A stretch of 33,504 bases of DNA from an uncultured Clostridia bacterium (GTDB lineage Bacteria > Bacillota > Clostridia > Christensenellales > Borkfalkiaceae), in contig CATZIC010000019.1 in assembly GCA_958419945.1 (NCBI GenBank), forward strand, positions 1-33,504, given 5' to 3'. The notes under the pieces were generated by a model. It saw nothing but the letters and a program-made list of their open reading frames with translations. It had not been told where the DNA came from and ran no database searches. Shown here piece by piece: positions 13,495 to 20,928 of the stretch (positions are counted from its first letter, which is position 1; each line of letters starts with the position of its first letter). Position numbers and translations under genes: made by a program.

Positions 13495-14411
13495 AGTTAA
13501 GCGTAGTTATTCCTTGCTATAACGAGCAGGAAACGGCAGGCAGGTTTTATTCCGCCATTTTGCCGGTACTTGAAAACCTTAATATCGATTACGAACTTAT
13601 CTTCGTAAACGACGGTTCGAAAGACGATACGTTAACCGTTTTAAAGGGGCTTTCCATGCTCGATAAAAGGGTTAAGGTAATCGGTTTTTCCCGAAACTTC
13701 GGGCAGCAGGCGGCAATCTTGTGCGGACTTAAAGCCTCTACGGGGGACGCCGTAATCCCCATTGACTGCGACCTTCAGGACCCCGTGGAAGTAATTCCTC
13801 AAATGATTGAAAAATGGAAGGAAGGCTACGCCGTAGTTCACGGCAGAAGGCTTTCCCGTGCCGGCGAAACAGGTTTTAAAAAATCCTCGGCAAAGGCATT
13901 TTACAGGTTTTTAAACAAAGTTTCCGCTACCGAAATCCCGGAAGACACAGGGGACTTTAAACTTCTCGATCGCAAAGTGGTCGACGTTATTATATCGTTA
14001 AAGGAACACAACAAGTACCTTCGCGGACTTGAAAGTTGGGTCGGTTTTAAGCAAACCTTCGTGGACTTCGAAAGAAAAGAAAGGGTTGCCGGCAAAACCA
14101 ACTACACACTTAAAAAAATGCTTAAGTTAAGCGGAGACGGCATTTTGTCAAATTCCGACTTTCCGATTAAGTTTTTTTTAAAGTTCGGCATTTTTCTGTC
14201 GGTGCTTTCAACCCTATCTCTTATAGCCGTAGCGCTTGTTGCCATTATTCCCAAATTTTTCAGCCCCACATGGCTTATATGTAGCGTTATCGGGCTTATA
14301 GGCGGACTTTTGCTAATACAAAAAGGGGTTTCAGACCTCTATTTGTACCGTGTTTACGAGGAAGCAAAGGACAGACCAGAATACCTTATAGAAGAAAAAA
14401 TCAACTTTTAG
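13491..14411 (+). CDS. Family 2 glycosyltransferase (GtrB / polyprenyl-phosphate sugar transferase type)
   Basis: 306 residues. The GT-A domain begins at residue 1 with LSVVIPCYNEQE, has FVNDGSKDDT near 40, GFSRNFGQQAA near 66 and the metal-binding IDCDLQDP near 91-98. It ends with two membrane helices (about 228-250 and 262-284) and a cytoplasmic tail. This layout is that of DPM1/GtrB-like enzymes that move a sugar from a nucleotide donor to undecaprenyl phosphate. The gtrA neighbour, overlapping at ATGA, fits the classical flippase and transferase pair. AAAGGAGAAG provides the ribosome site. The sugar cannot be told from the sequence. Confidence 0.92.
   Translation: MKLSVVIPCYNEQETAGRFYSAILPVLENLNIDYELIFVNDGSKDDTLTVLKGLSMLDKRVKVIGFSRNFGQQAAILCGLKASTGDAVIPIDCDLQDPVEVIPQMIEKWKEGYAVVHGRRLSRAGETGFKKSSAKAFYRFLNKVSATEIPEDTGDFKLLDRKVVDVIISLKEHNKYLRGLESWVGFKQTFVDFERKERVAGKTNYTLKKMLKLSGDGILSNSDFPIKFFLKFGIFLSVLSTLSLIAVALVAIIPKFFSPTWLICSVIGLIGGLLLIQKGVSDLYLYRVYEEAKDRPEYLIEEKINF
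14289..14312 (+). repeat. Dispersed bipartite motif, copy 5 (coding)
   Basis: ATCGGGCTTATAG, then GCGG, then ACTTTTG, in the glycosyltransferase gene. Confidence 0.55.
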
Positions 14412-14447
14412 CGTAGCTTTTTTAAGCGTTCCCTAAAAGGAGAATAT

Positions 14448-14858
14448 ATGAAAAAAGTAAGAAACACAGTATTAAAACTTGCGGCGGTTATGCTTATCGC
14501 CGTAACAATATTATCCTTTACGGCATGCTCGACGTACGTAAGCAGATATTCTTCCATTGCCTCAATAACGAAAAACACCCGTGAAGAGGGATCTATAAAA
14601 TTCGGAAGCCTTGACGGCACTTACGTTTTTAAATTGAGACCCGACGAGGACGGAGAAATCTCTTACGAAGCCACTTTTGAATCGGGGGCTTTAAAGGTTT
14701 ACTACGACGCAGGCGAAGGAAAAACCGAACTTTTCGCTATATCAGCGGGTGAACGCCTATCCGGTGAGGCAGGAAAGGTTAAAAAGGGCAAAACCGTTTA
14801 CGTCATTATAGAAACCGACGGTAAGTGCGAGGAGGGAGAGTTTACATTCCGTGTTTAA
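14448..14858 (+). CDS. Small predicted lipoprotein
   Basis: 136 residues. MKKVRN, a hydrophobic stretch and LSFTAC form a lipoprotein signal, with Cys27 as the predicted lipidated residue. The mature part is short, charged and rich in beta-type alternation (KFGSLDGTYVFKLRPDEDGE, ending GEFTFRV). I do not recognise the family. AAAAGGAG lies 7 bases before the ATG. It is 36 bases after the glycosyltransferase stop on the same strand and so is probably the last gene of the envelope operon. No strong terminator separates it from the pgk promoter. Confidence 0.75.
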   Translation: MKKVRNTVLKLAAVMLIAVTILSFTACSTYVSRYSSIASITKNTREEGSIKFGSLDGTYVFKLRPDEDGEISYEATFESGALKVYYDAGEGKTELFAISAGERLSGEAGKVKKGKTVYVIIETDGKCEEGEFTFRV

Positions 14859-14903
14859 AAGATTTCCCCCAAAACTTTGTTTTCGCAAGTAACCTTTTAA
14901 TAA

Positions 14904-14932
14904 TTGACAAAAAGTGTAATTAAGTTTATTAT
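14904..14932 (+). promoter_or_regulatory. Sigma-A promoter of pgk
   Basis: TTGACA (14904-14909), 17-base spacer, TATTAT (14927-14932). Confidence 0.85.
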
Positions 14933-14963
14933 ATATTACGGACAAAATATCAGGAGGTAATTT

Positions 14964-16280
14964 ATGAACAAATTATCAGTGAAAGAAGTTAACGTACAAG
15001 GCAAAAAATGTCTGACGAGAGTGGACTTCAACGTCCCTATGAAAGACGGCGTAATCACGGATGAGAACCGTATAAACGGGGCGCTGCCTACAATTAAGTA
15101 CCTCGTGGAAAACGGCGCAAAAGTTATACTTTGCTCCCATCTCGGCAAACCCCATAACGTTCTTGACGAAAAGATCAAATTAAACAAAAAGGAAAAAGCG
15201 GCTGTCGAAGCACTTCCGGAATCCGAACGCGAAGCAGCCACCAACGAATATATCGAAAAGGCTAAAAAGGACGCTAAAAAATACACTTTGGCTCCCGTCG
15301 TTAAAAGACTTGCCGAACTTTTACCCGGCGTAAAGGTTTCCTTTGCAACCGACACCGTCGGCGAAGACGCACAGAAGAAAGTTGCAGAGCTTAATGACGG
15401 CGAAATTTTGGTTTTGGAAAACACAAGATTCAACGCAGGCGAAGAAAAACGCGACGAAGAATTCTGCCGTAAACTCGCTTCTTTTGCGGACATTTTCGTA
15501 AACGACGCTTTCGGCACTGCTCACCGTTCGCACGCATCAACCGCTGCTATCGTTGAGTACGGCTTTGTAAAGACCGCCGTTTGCGGTTTCCTTATCGAAA
15601 AGGAACTTTCCGTAATGGCAGACGCTTTGGATCACCCCGTACGTCCCTTCGTTGCAGTTTTGGGCGGCGCTAAGGTAGCGGATAAATTAAACGTTATCTC
15701 TAATTTATTAGAAAAATGTGATTCCTTGATTATCGGCGGTGGCATGGCTTACACCTTCTTAAAGGCGCAGGGCATGGAAGTCGGTATGTCTTTGGTTGAC
15801 GACAGCAAGATCGAATACTGCAAGGAAATGATGGCAAAGGCCGAACAGCTTGGCAAAAAGCTTTATCTTCCCATTGATACTGTAATTGCTAAAGAATTCC
15901 CCAATCCTATTGACGCTACCATCGAAGTTCGCACCGTTTCTTGCAAGGAAATCCCTGCGGACATGCAAGGCCTTGACATCGGCGAAGGCACACGTGAACT
16001 TTTCGCTTCCGTTATAAAGGATGCTAAGACCATTATTTGGAACGGTCCTATGGGCGTTTTCGAAAATCCCACTTTGGCAGCGGGCACCAAGGCTATAGCG
16101 GCTGCTATGGCAGAGGCTGAAGGCACCACCATAATAGGCGGCGGCGATTCTGCGGCGGCGGTTGCACAGCTCGGTTATGCCGATAAGATGACCCATATTT
16201 CTACGGGCGGCGGCGCATCGTTAGAACTTTTCGAAGGAAAAGTTTTACCGGGTATTGCTTGCCTTAACGAAAAACAGTAA
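14964..16280 (+). CDS. pgk: Phosphoglycerate kinase, with a long insertion
   Basis: 438 residues, about 40 more than usual. It transfers phosphate from 1,3-bisphosphoglycerate to ADP in glycolysis. Family signatures are clear: TRVDFNVPMKDG (18-29), the HLGKP substrate loop (59-63), LENTRFNAGEEKRD, VNDAFGTAHRSHAS, GGAKVADKLNVI, the IWNGPMGVFE nucleotide loop and GGGDSAAAV with STGGGASLE. The extra length is a Lys/Glu-rich helical insertion at about 66-105, between HLGKPHN and YTLAPVVKRL, where most bacterial enzymes have about 8 residues. CAGGAGGT precedes the ATG. It is monocistronic with its own promoter and terminator. Confidence 0.97.
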   Translation: MNKLSVKEVNVQGKKCLTRVDFNVPMKDGVITDENRINGALPTIKYLVENGAKVILCSHLGKPHNVLDEKIKLNKKEKAAVEALPESEREAATNEYIEKAKKDAKKYTLAPVVKRLAELLPGVKVSFATDTVGEDAQKKVAELNDGEILVLENTRFNAGEEKRDEEFCRKLASFADIFVNDAFGTAHRSHASTAAIVEYGFVKTAVCGFLIEKELSVMADALDHPVRPFVAVLGGAKVADKLNVISNLLEKCDSLIIGGGMAYTFLKAQGMEVGMSLVDDSKIEYCKEMMAKAEQLGKKLYLPIDTVIAKEFPNPIDATIEVRTVSCKEIPADMQGLDIGEGTRELFASVIKDAKTIIWNGPMGVFENPTLAAGTKAIAAAMAEAEGTTIIGGGDSAAAVAQLGYADKMTHISTGGGASLELFEGKVLPGIACLNEKQ

Positions 16281-16289
16281 AAATAAAAA

Positions 16290-16325
16290 AATAAGTGCGG
16301 ACGAATTCGTCCGCACGTTTTTTTT
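16290..16325 (+). terminator. Terminator of pgk (bidirectional-looking)
   Basis: GTGCGGACG pairs with CGTCCGCAC (16295-16316, AATT loop), with an A run before and a T run after, so it could also serve the convergent lipoprotein gene. Confidence 0.9.
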
Positions 16326-16345
16326 GCAGTTTATTAAGCCATTAT

Positions 16346-16777
16346 TTAAGACTTCTGTTCTACATCGTCCCTGGTAAGCGTTATGGTAAAATTCACTGAA
16401 CCTTGATTAAATGAATAAGTAATAACGCCGTCTGCATAATCGTATTCCTCGGTTACCGTCACCCCGCTGTTTTGCGACGTAAGCTTGATTTTACCGTCCT
16501 CATACGTGTAAATGCCGGATGCCTCATAAGAAGGTGTTCCGTTGCCTTTACCTTTCGCTTTTACGGTTCCCTTGCCGTTCATTTCGAGTATCATTGTGAA
16601 ATACTCGTAGTTTTCTTCGGTAATAGTAGTGCCGTTTATCGAGCCGGAGCAGGAAGTCATGTTGTAAGTTCCCGCAACTTCACGGTTTTTAAAGTTACAT
16701 CCTGAAAGCAACATGCAGGAAATAGCCATACAGATAACTAATGCCAATGCACAAAAATTTAGCCGTTTTTTTACCAT
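16346..16777 (-). CDS. Small predicted lipoprotein (beta-rich)
   Basis: 143 residues. The signal MVKKRLNFCALALVICMAIS leads into the lipobox LLSGC, predicted lipidated Cys27. The mature part begins VAGTYNMTSCSG and consists of short beta-type strands rich in Thr, Gly and Ser (GTVKAKGKG, ASGIYTYEDGKIKLTSQ), which resembles small lipocalin-like or META-type surface proteins. I cannot name the family. AAAAGGAG lies just upstream, and a well-formed sigma-A promoter lies at 16824-16852. It sits antisense between pgk and tpiA, where it interrupts the usual glycolytic gene cluster. Confidence 0.75.
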   Translation of the reverse strand: MVKKRLNFCALALVICMAISCMLLSGCNFKNREVAGTYNMTSCSGSINGTTITEENYEYFTMILEMNGKGTVKAKGKGNGTPSYEASGIYTYEDGKIKLTSQNSGVTVTEEYDYADGVITYSFNQGSVNFTITLTRDDVEQKS

Positions 16778-16823
16778 TTTTTCTCCTTTTTCGTTCCTTT
16801 TCGGAACGGTTTTACTTTATATC

Positions 16824-16852
16824 AATATATCATAGGTTTCATATATTGTCAA
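16824..16852 (-). promoter_or_regulatory. Sigma-A promoter of the minus-strand lipoprotein gene
   Basis: Minus strand TTGACA (16847-16852), 17-base spacer, TATATT (16824-16829). Confidence 0.78.
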
Positions 16853-16950
16853 GATATTTTCAAAATTTTCAACAAAAAGTGTATTTTTTTCAAGCTGTTA
16901 AAAACTTGCACGGAAATATCCAAGTACTTTAAAATTTAAACTTTTTTACG

Positions 16951-16979
16951 TTGCAATTACTTTTTTAATGTGATATAAT
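16951..16979 (+). promoter_or_regulatory. Sigma-A promoter of tpiA
   Basis: TTGCAA (16951-16956), 17-base spacer with TG at 16971, TATAAT (16974-16979). Confidence 0.85.
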
Positions 16980-17015
16980 AACCTATGGACAAAAATCTAA
17001 CAGGAGTTATTTTTT

Positions 17016-17762
17016 ATGAGAAAACCCATTATTGCAGGAAACTGGAAAATGAACAAAACCCCTTTAGAGGGTGCTAAACTTTGTGAAGAACTTATCCCTT
17101 TGGTAAGTAACGCCGATTGCGACGTAGTCGTTTGCGTTCCCGCAACCGATATTTACGAAGTATCAAAGGTTATCGAAGGTACAAATATCCACCTCGGCGC
17201 ACAAAACGTGCATTTTGCCGAAAGTGGCGCATACACCGGTGAAATTTCCGCGGACATGCTTAAAGAACTGGGCGTAGAGTACGTTATTATCGGACACAGC
17301 GAACGCCGTCAGTACTTTAATGAAACGGACGAAACCGTTAATAAACGCACCTTAAAGGCGCTTGAAAAAGGGCTTATTCCTATCGTTTGCGTAGGTGAAT
17401 CTTTGGAAGAAAGAGAAACAGGCAAAACAGAATCGGTTTTGTACCGTCAGATAACCGAAGGTTTGAAGGGCGTTGAAGATTTGACAAAGCTTGTTATCGC
17501 TTACGAACCCGTTTGGGCTATCGGTACCGGCAAGACCGCTACAAGCGAACAGGCCAACGAAACCATCGGCTTTATCAGAAAGACTTTGGCTGAAACCTTC
17601 TGCCCGAAGTGTGCGGAAAAGGTTCGTATTCAGTATGGCGGAAGCATGAAACCCGCTAACGCCAAAGAACTTATGGCTATGGAAGAAATCGACGGCGGAC
17701 TTATCGGCGGCGCTTCCTTAAAGGCAGCTGATTTTGCCCAGATCGTAAACTACAATAAATAA
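17016..17762 (+). CDS. tpiA: Triosephosphate isomerase
   Basis: 248 residues, the normal length. The TIM barrel enzyme interconverts dihydroxyacetone phosphate and glyceraldehyde 3-phosphate in the cytoplasm. The catalytic residues are present: Asn9 and Lys11 in GNWKMNK, His94 in IIGHSERR, and Glu164 in AYEPVWAIGTGK. The phosphate-binding loops YGGSMKPAN and IDGGLIGGASL are also intact. ACAGGAGT precedes the ATG. It has its own promoter and a strong terminator. Confidence 0.97.
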   Translation: MRKPIIAGNWKMNKTPLEGAKLCEELIPLVSNADCDVVVCVPATDIYEVSKVIEGTNIHLGAQNVHFAESGAYTGEISADMLKELGVEYVIIGHSERRQYFNETDETVNKRTLKALEKGLIPIVCVGESLEERETGKTESVLYRQITEGLKGVEDLTKLVIAYEPVWAIGTGKTATSEQANETIGFIRKTLAETFCPKCAEKVRIQYGGSMKPANAKELMAMEEIDGGLIGGASLKAADFAQIVNYNK

Positions 17763-17778
17763 GTTTTAAACTTAAAAT

Positions 17779-17820
17779 ATCAACCCCGCAGTAAGCACGC
17801 TTACTGCGGGGTTGTTTATT
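17779..17820 (+). terminator. Terminator of tpiA
   Basis: CAACCCCGCAGTAAG (17781-17795) pairs perfectly with 17800-17814 around a 4-base loop, followed by TTTATT. Confidence 0.92.
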
Positions 17821-17831
17821 AAAAAGTGCCT

Positions 17832-17858
17832 AATAACCGACCTATAGGCGTACTTTTA
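17832..17858 (+). repeat. Dispersed bipartite motif, copy 6
   Basis: AATAACCGACCTATAG, then GCGT, then ACTTTTA; intergenic hairpin. Confidence 0.85.
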
Positions 17859-18172
17859 GTAATTTTAGTGATAGTTATATTTGCGTTACTCTGTTGATTT
17901 GTACGGCCCGATACACTTTTGTAGCCCACGCCAACTTCCGCTATAACTTTACCCCGTCTATCCCGCCCTATATACTTTCAACGGCGCCTAGGGGATAAAA
18001 CGTTTATTTGCATATGGTGTAAAAGCTTAAAAATGCGTAGTAATAAGTTGGTTTTTGTACTTCGCGTTATTACACGGTTTGTGTGTTTTGGAAACCTAAA
18101 TAAGCAAACTTGCCGTACAACACCTTAATTTGGCGCTGGTGTAAATTTCTTACAAACAAGCGAATTTACTTC

Positions 18173-18198
18173 ATAAACCGACCTATGCCCCACTTTTT
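18173..18198 (+). repeat. Dispersed bipartite motif, copy 7 (one-base deletion)
   Basis: ATAAACCGACCTATG, then CCCC, then ACTTTTT; intergenic. Confidence 0.7.
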
Positions 18199-18247
18199 AT
18201 AATTACAACCTAAATATTTAGTTAAATTATAATTGCTTGAAAAATGC

Positions 18248-18276
18248 TTGACTTATATAAAGTAAATTGTTATACT
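18248..18276 (+). promoter_or_regulatory. Sigma-A promoter of the tetR-type operon
   Basis: TTGACT (18248-18253), 17-base spacer, TATACT (18271-18276). Transcription near 18283 excludes the ATG at 18281 as start. Confidence 0.82.
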
Positions 18277-18316
18277 TTTTATGAACAAAAATTCATTCAT
18301 AAAAAGGATTAAATTT

Positions 18317-18922
18317 ATGCCTAAAACAGCGGAAAGATGTCAGGAAATACGAGAAACAACACGAAAGAAAATTTTACACGACGCTATGCTTTACTTTGCA
18401 AGAAACGGCTTTGCCGGCACAAAAATAAGCGACCTTGCTGACTATATAGGCATAGGACAGGGGACGTTATATATTTACTTTAAGTCAAAAGAAGATTTGT
18501 TCAAAGAAATTTTTCTTGTCTGCAACAACGACCGGGAAATCAAGGATTTGAAAACGCTAATGCGCCTGCCCATATCCGCCAAAAACAAAATTCATAAACT
18601 ATCTGAAACAATAATCGAGAAGCTTGAAAATGACGAAAACTATGCGGCAAAGGTTACTTTAACAACGCAAGTACTTTTTGAAAAAAATGAGTTTATGTCG
18701 GAAAGCACTACTTATCAATCGGAAATATATCAATGCACGGCAAAGATAATAGAGCAAGGACAAAAGGAAAAAAGCGTTGTGGACGGCTCGGCTATGAAAC
18801 TTGCAGACTTTTATTGGAGTGTCGTTTACCTTTACGCATTAAAAAAATTATTTACTACGAAATATGAAACCATTACCGCCGGCGATCTTGAACGGGTTTT
18901 ATTAAAGGACGTTAAAATATGA
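18317..18922 (+). CDS. TetR/AcrR family transcriptional regulator
   Basis: 201 residues from the chosen start at 18317 (MPKTAERCQ), which has AAAAAGGA upstream; the ATG at 18281 would lie at or before the transcript start. The N-terminal helix-turn-helix, ILHDAMLYFARNGFAGTKISDLADYIGIGQGTLYIYFKSKEDLF when read in sequence order, is typical TetR (about residues 15-60). The C-terminal ligand domain is variable and its ligand is unknown. It overlaps the next gene by ATGA, so it most likely controls its own operon and the membrane protein in it. No obvious operator palindrome is visible around the promoter. Confidence 0.92.
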   Translation: MPKTAERCQEIRETTRKKILHDAMLYFARNGFAGTKISDLADYIGIGQGTLYIYFKSKEDLFKEIFLVCNNDREIKDLKTLMRLPISAKNKIHKLSETIIEKLENDENYAAKVTLTTQVLFEKNEFMSESTTYQSEIYQCTAKIIEQGQKEKSVVDGSAMKLADFYWSVVYLYALKKLFTTKYETITAGDLERVLLKDVKI

Positions 18923-19515
18923 GCGAAAAGATATTAAAAAAAATCAGAATTTGTTCTTCATTTGTTATAGCGTTTGTGCTTACTTTCACGTCTTTGTTTA
19001 CCTATCGTGAACACCTTGCGGAAACCTATGAACTCACTTTTTTAAGTAGTTTTATTGTCGGAATATTTTTTATAGTCAGTGGCGTGCTGCTTATATTTAA
19101 TAAAACGGTACCGCAAATCATATACCTGTGCGCGACAATTTTATTGTTGATAGTGTTTTTCGTGTGCATAGCCTTTTCCAATCAATTTCAAATGAGCGGC
19201 GGCTTTATATTTCTTCATATTGTAAATCCTTTGCTTGTCCTAGCCTACTATTTGTTTTTGAGCGACCTAAGAAAAACAACGTTAAAATTAGTGCCAGAGG
19301 TTGCCGCAATACCGTTATTGTATTTAGTGTTTGTTCTGATATTCGGCTCGGTAACAGACAATTATATTTACTTTTTCTTAAATTATGAAAAGGTCGGAAT
19401 TTGGTATTCTGTAATTTTCATTGCTTGTATTTTAGTAGGAATATTTGTACTTGGTTTTGCGCTGTATTATGCTAATAGAATTGTCAAAAAACTCATAAAT
19501 AGAAAAAAGATATAA
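18919..19515 (+). CDS. Six-TM integral membrane protein of unknown function
   Basis: 198 residues with about six hydrophobic helices (for example FVIAFVLTFTSLF, FIVGIFFIVSGVLLIF, LLLIVFFVCIAF, IVNPLLVLAYYLFL, IPLLYLVFVLIF, FIACILVGIFVLGFAL) and a basic tail KKLINRKKI. No transporter signature is apparent. It is translationally coupled to the TetR regulator, so it is probably the regulated target, perhaps connected with efflux or membrane stress; that role is only inferred from the pairing. Confidence 0.75.
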   Translation: MSEKILKKIRICSSFVIAFVLTFTSLFTYREHLAETYELTFLSSFIVGIFFIVSGVLLIFNKTVPQIIYLCATILLLIVFFVCIAFSNQFQMSGGFIFLHIVNPLLVLAYYLFLSDLRKTTLKLVPEVAAIPLLYLVFVLIFGSVTDNYIYFFLNYEKVGIWYSVIFIACILVGIFVLGFALYYANRIVKKLINRKKI

Positions 19516-19563
19516 TAGTAAGTCTAAAGCAATATTCAACTACAAATTGTAACCCGCCGCAAT

Positions 19564-19646
19564 AAAAAGTCCGCCCGTGTCAATGGTTTGACACGGGCGT
19601 TAATCTTGTAAACTTTTGCGATAACAGACCTATAGGCGGACTTTTT
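19564..19646. terminator. Nested hairpin between convergent operons
   Basis: The inner stem CGCCCGTGTCA (19572-19582) pairs with TGACACGGGCG (19589-19599). An outer stem AAAAAGTCCGCC (19564-19575) can pair with GGCGGACTTTTT (19635-19646), which is the right end of a dispersed-motif copy and overlaps the gerC stop codon. The two folds compete for 19572-19575. It could terminate transcripts from both sides. Confidence 0.65.
19620..19646 (+). repeat. Dispersed bipartite motif, copy 8
   Basis: GATAACAGACCTATAG, then GCGG, then ACTTTTT; overlaps the gerC stop codon. Confidence 0.85.
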
Positions 19647-20928
19647 AAAAGCTTCCGCCGGTTTTGTCACGGGAAAATACCTTTATATCCGTCTTTATTT
19701 CATAAACGGATAGGGGAATTTTTTTATAGTCCTCGTAACTTTTATGGTGAAATTTATATGTTAAATTTCTTATTCCGAAAAGGTCGGTTTCCGAACTTAA
19801 TACCCTTGTAGCAAGTCCTTGCAAGGTTTTAGTAAGGTCTTTTTCAAGTGCGTCAAGAAACTCTTGGGGTACGGTGGCCCTTCTTCCCAAGGAATTTTCC
19901 TCTCCTTTTTCAGAGGTTCCGTCCGCAATACGCACCGTAATTTTCATTTTCATGTTAAGCGTGGGCTTAACGCCGTAGTCCAGCCAAACTTTATGGGTAC
20001 TATGGAATACTTCGAGGGCGGAAGTTTTTCCATCCGCTTCTGCGGTTAAAATTACTCTGTCCGCAGGAAGGTTTAAAAGGTTAAAGGCAATGGTTTCCTT
20101 GTCGGTTAAAATGTCGCAAATCTTACCGTCCTTAAACACCGCGGTTTTACTTGCGTCGAAAATAGCCGTGGGGGATTTACTTTCGCCGCCACCACTACCG
20201 CCACTACTTCCACCGCCACCGCTTCCTTCAAGAGGCAAAACCTCTAAAAGTCCGTCTATAGGTCGATTATCCTCATCTATTTCAAACTTGGTGGTTGCCG
20301 AACTGCTGCTGTCCTGGCCTTTTGCGTCGCCGCTTATTATGGTAATATACGGCATGTAGCCGCATTTGTTTCTGCCGTGCGTGGACTCGGCGAAGTCCTT
20401 TATGTTTGCGTCAAGCACGCTTGATGACGCCGCTCCGTTTTCAAGTAAAACCTTTTGTATGGCAAATGAAGATATGGAATCAAGGGGTGTAGGCGTAGAC
20501 AAAAAGTCCTTTGCCGGACCGTCACAAACTGCTAAAAGTGCGGAATTCTGGAAATGTTCGGAGGCAAGCAAGTGGTCGACTATAACGGAAATATCGTCGT
20601 TTGCTAAATCTTTGCCGAAAATTATAACGTTGCAAAAGGAAAGTTTCGGGAACCAACCCGACCTTTTGGAAAGTATTTCGATAGCGTCCATAACTGTTTT
20701 ACCTTTTGCGTTTATTAAGGTGTCGTCGTTATCAAGTGCCTGGTCGGTTGCCTGCGGAACGCCGATTTGTGCGGTGATTTCCACCCCTTCTTCCGCCTTA
20801 TCTATGCCCATGGCAACGATAATTGCGGTTTTTTCTATATCAATAAGGGCAAAGTCGTTGGAAAAGTATAAAATTGAAAAAATCAACGCCAAAACGATTA
20901 CTATTCTATGCTTTACTCGGGTTTTCAT
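19645..20928 (-). CDS. gerC: Ger(x)C family spore germination protein, lacking a lipobox Cys
   Basis: 427 residues. After a hydrophobic N-terminus comes IDIEKTAIIVAMGIDKAEEG, the Ger(x)C signature near the start of the mature protein (usually C-W-D-x2-E-I followed by A-x-G-I-D). The C-terminal domain (KDLTKTLQGLATRVLSSETDLFGI) fits the family. It is normally the lipoprotein subunit of the germinant receptor on the inner spore membrane. Here no Cys occurs in the first 60 residues, so no lipobox exists; a non-cleaved anchor is likely. A Gly/Ser-rich linker (EGSGGGGSSGGSGGGESK, about residues 234-251) is also unusual. It overlaps gerB by 23 bases and is the last gene of the gerA-B-C operon. Confidence 0.88.
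   Translation of the reverse strand: MKTRVKHRIVIVLALIFSILYFSNDFALIDIEKTAIIVAMGIDKAEEGVEITAQIGVPQATDQALDNDDTLINAKGKTVMDAIEILSKRSGWFPKLSFCNVIIFGKDLANDDISVIVDHLLASEHFQNSALLAVCDGPAKDFLSTPTPLDSISSFAIQKVLLENGAASSSVLDANIKDFAESTHGRNKCGYMPYITIISGDAKGQDSSSSATTKFEIDEDNRPIDGLLEVLPLEGSGGGGSSGGSGGGESKSPTAIFDASKTAVFKDGKICDILTDKETIAFNLLNLPADRVILTAEADGKTSALEVFHSTHKVWLDYGVKPTLNMKMKITVRIADGTSEKGEENSLGRRATVPQEFLDALEKDLTKTLQGLATRVLSSETDLFGIRNLTYKFHHKSYEDYKKIPLSVYEIKTDIKVFSRDKTGGSF
20246..20271 (-). repeat. Dispersed bipartite motif, copy 9 (coding, minus)
   Basis: On minus: GATAATCGACCTATAG, then ACGG, then ACTTTTA, within gerC. Confidence 0.88.

Larger units (their letters stand above)
17821..18247. repeat. Gene-free region with repeats between tpiA and the tetR-type gene
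   Basis: No ORF of note. The left end is a hairpin-like copy of the dispersed motif, with AAAAAGTGCC pairing imperfectly with GGCGTACTTTT (17821-17857). An imperfect inverted repeat is built on GTAATAAGT near 18037 and GTTATTAC near 18065. The right part (18121-18198) shares an element with 9722-9800 and ends in another motif copy. The remainder shows nothing I can support. Confidence 0.55.

Noticed and set aside
17821..18247. Riboswitch or CRISPR array in the tpiA-tetR gap
   Set aside because: The repeats are few and unevenly spaced, with no spacer-repeat periodicity, and no known riboswitch core is recognisable.
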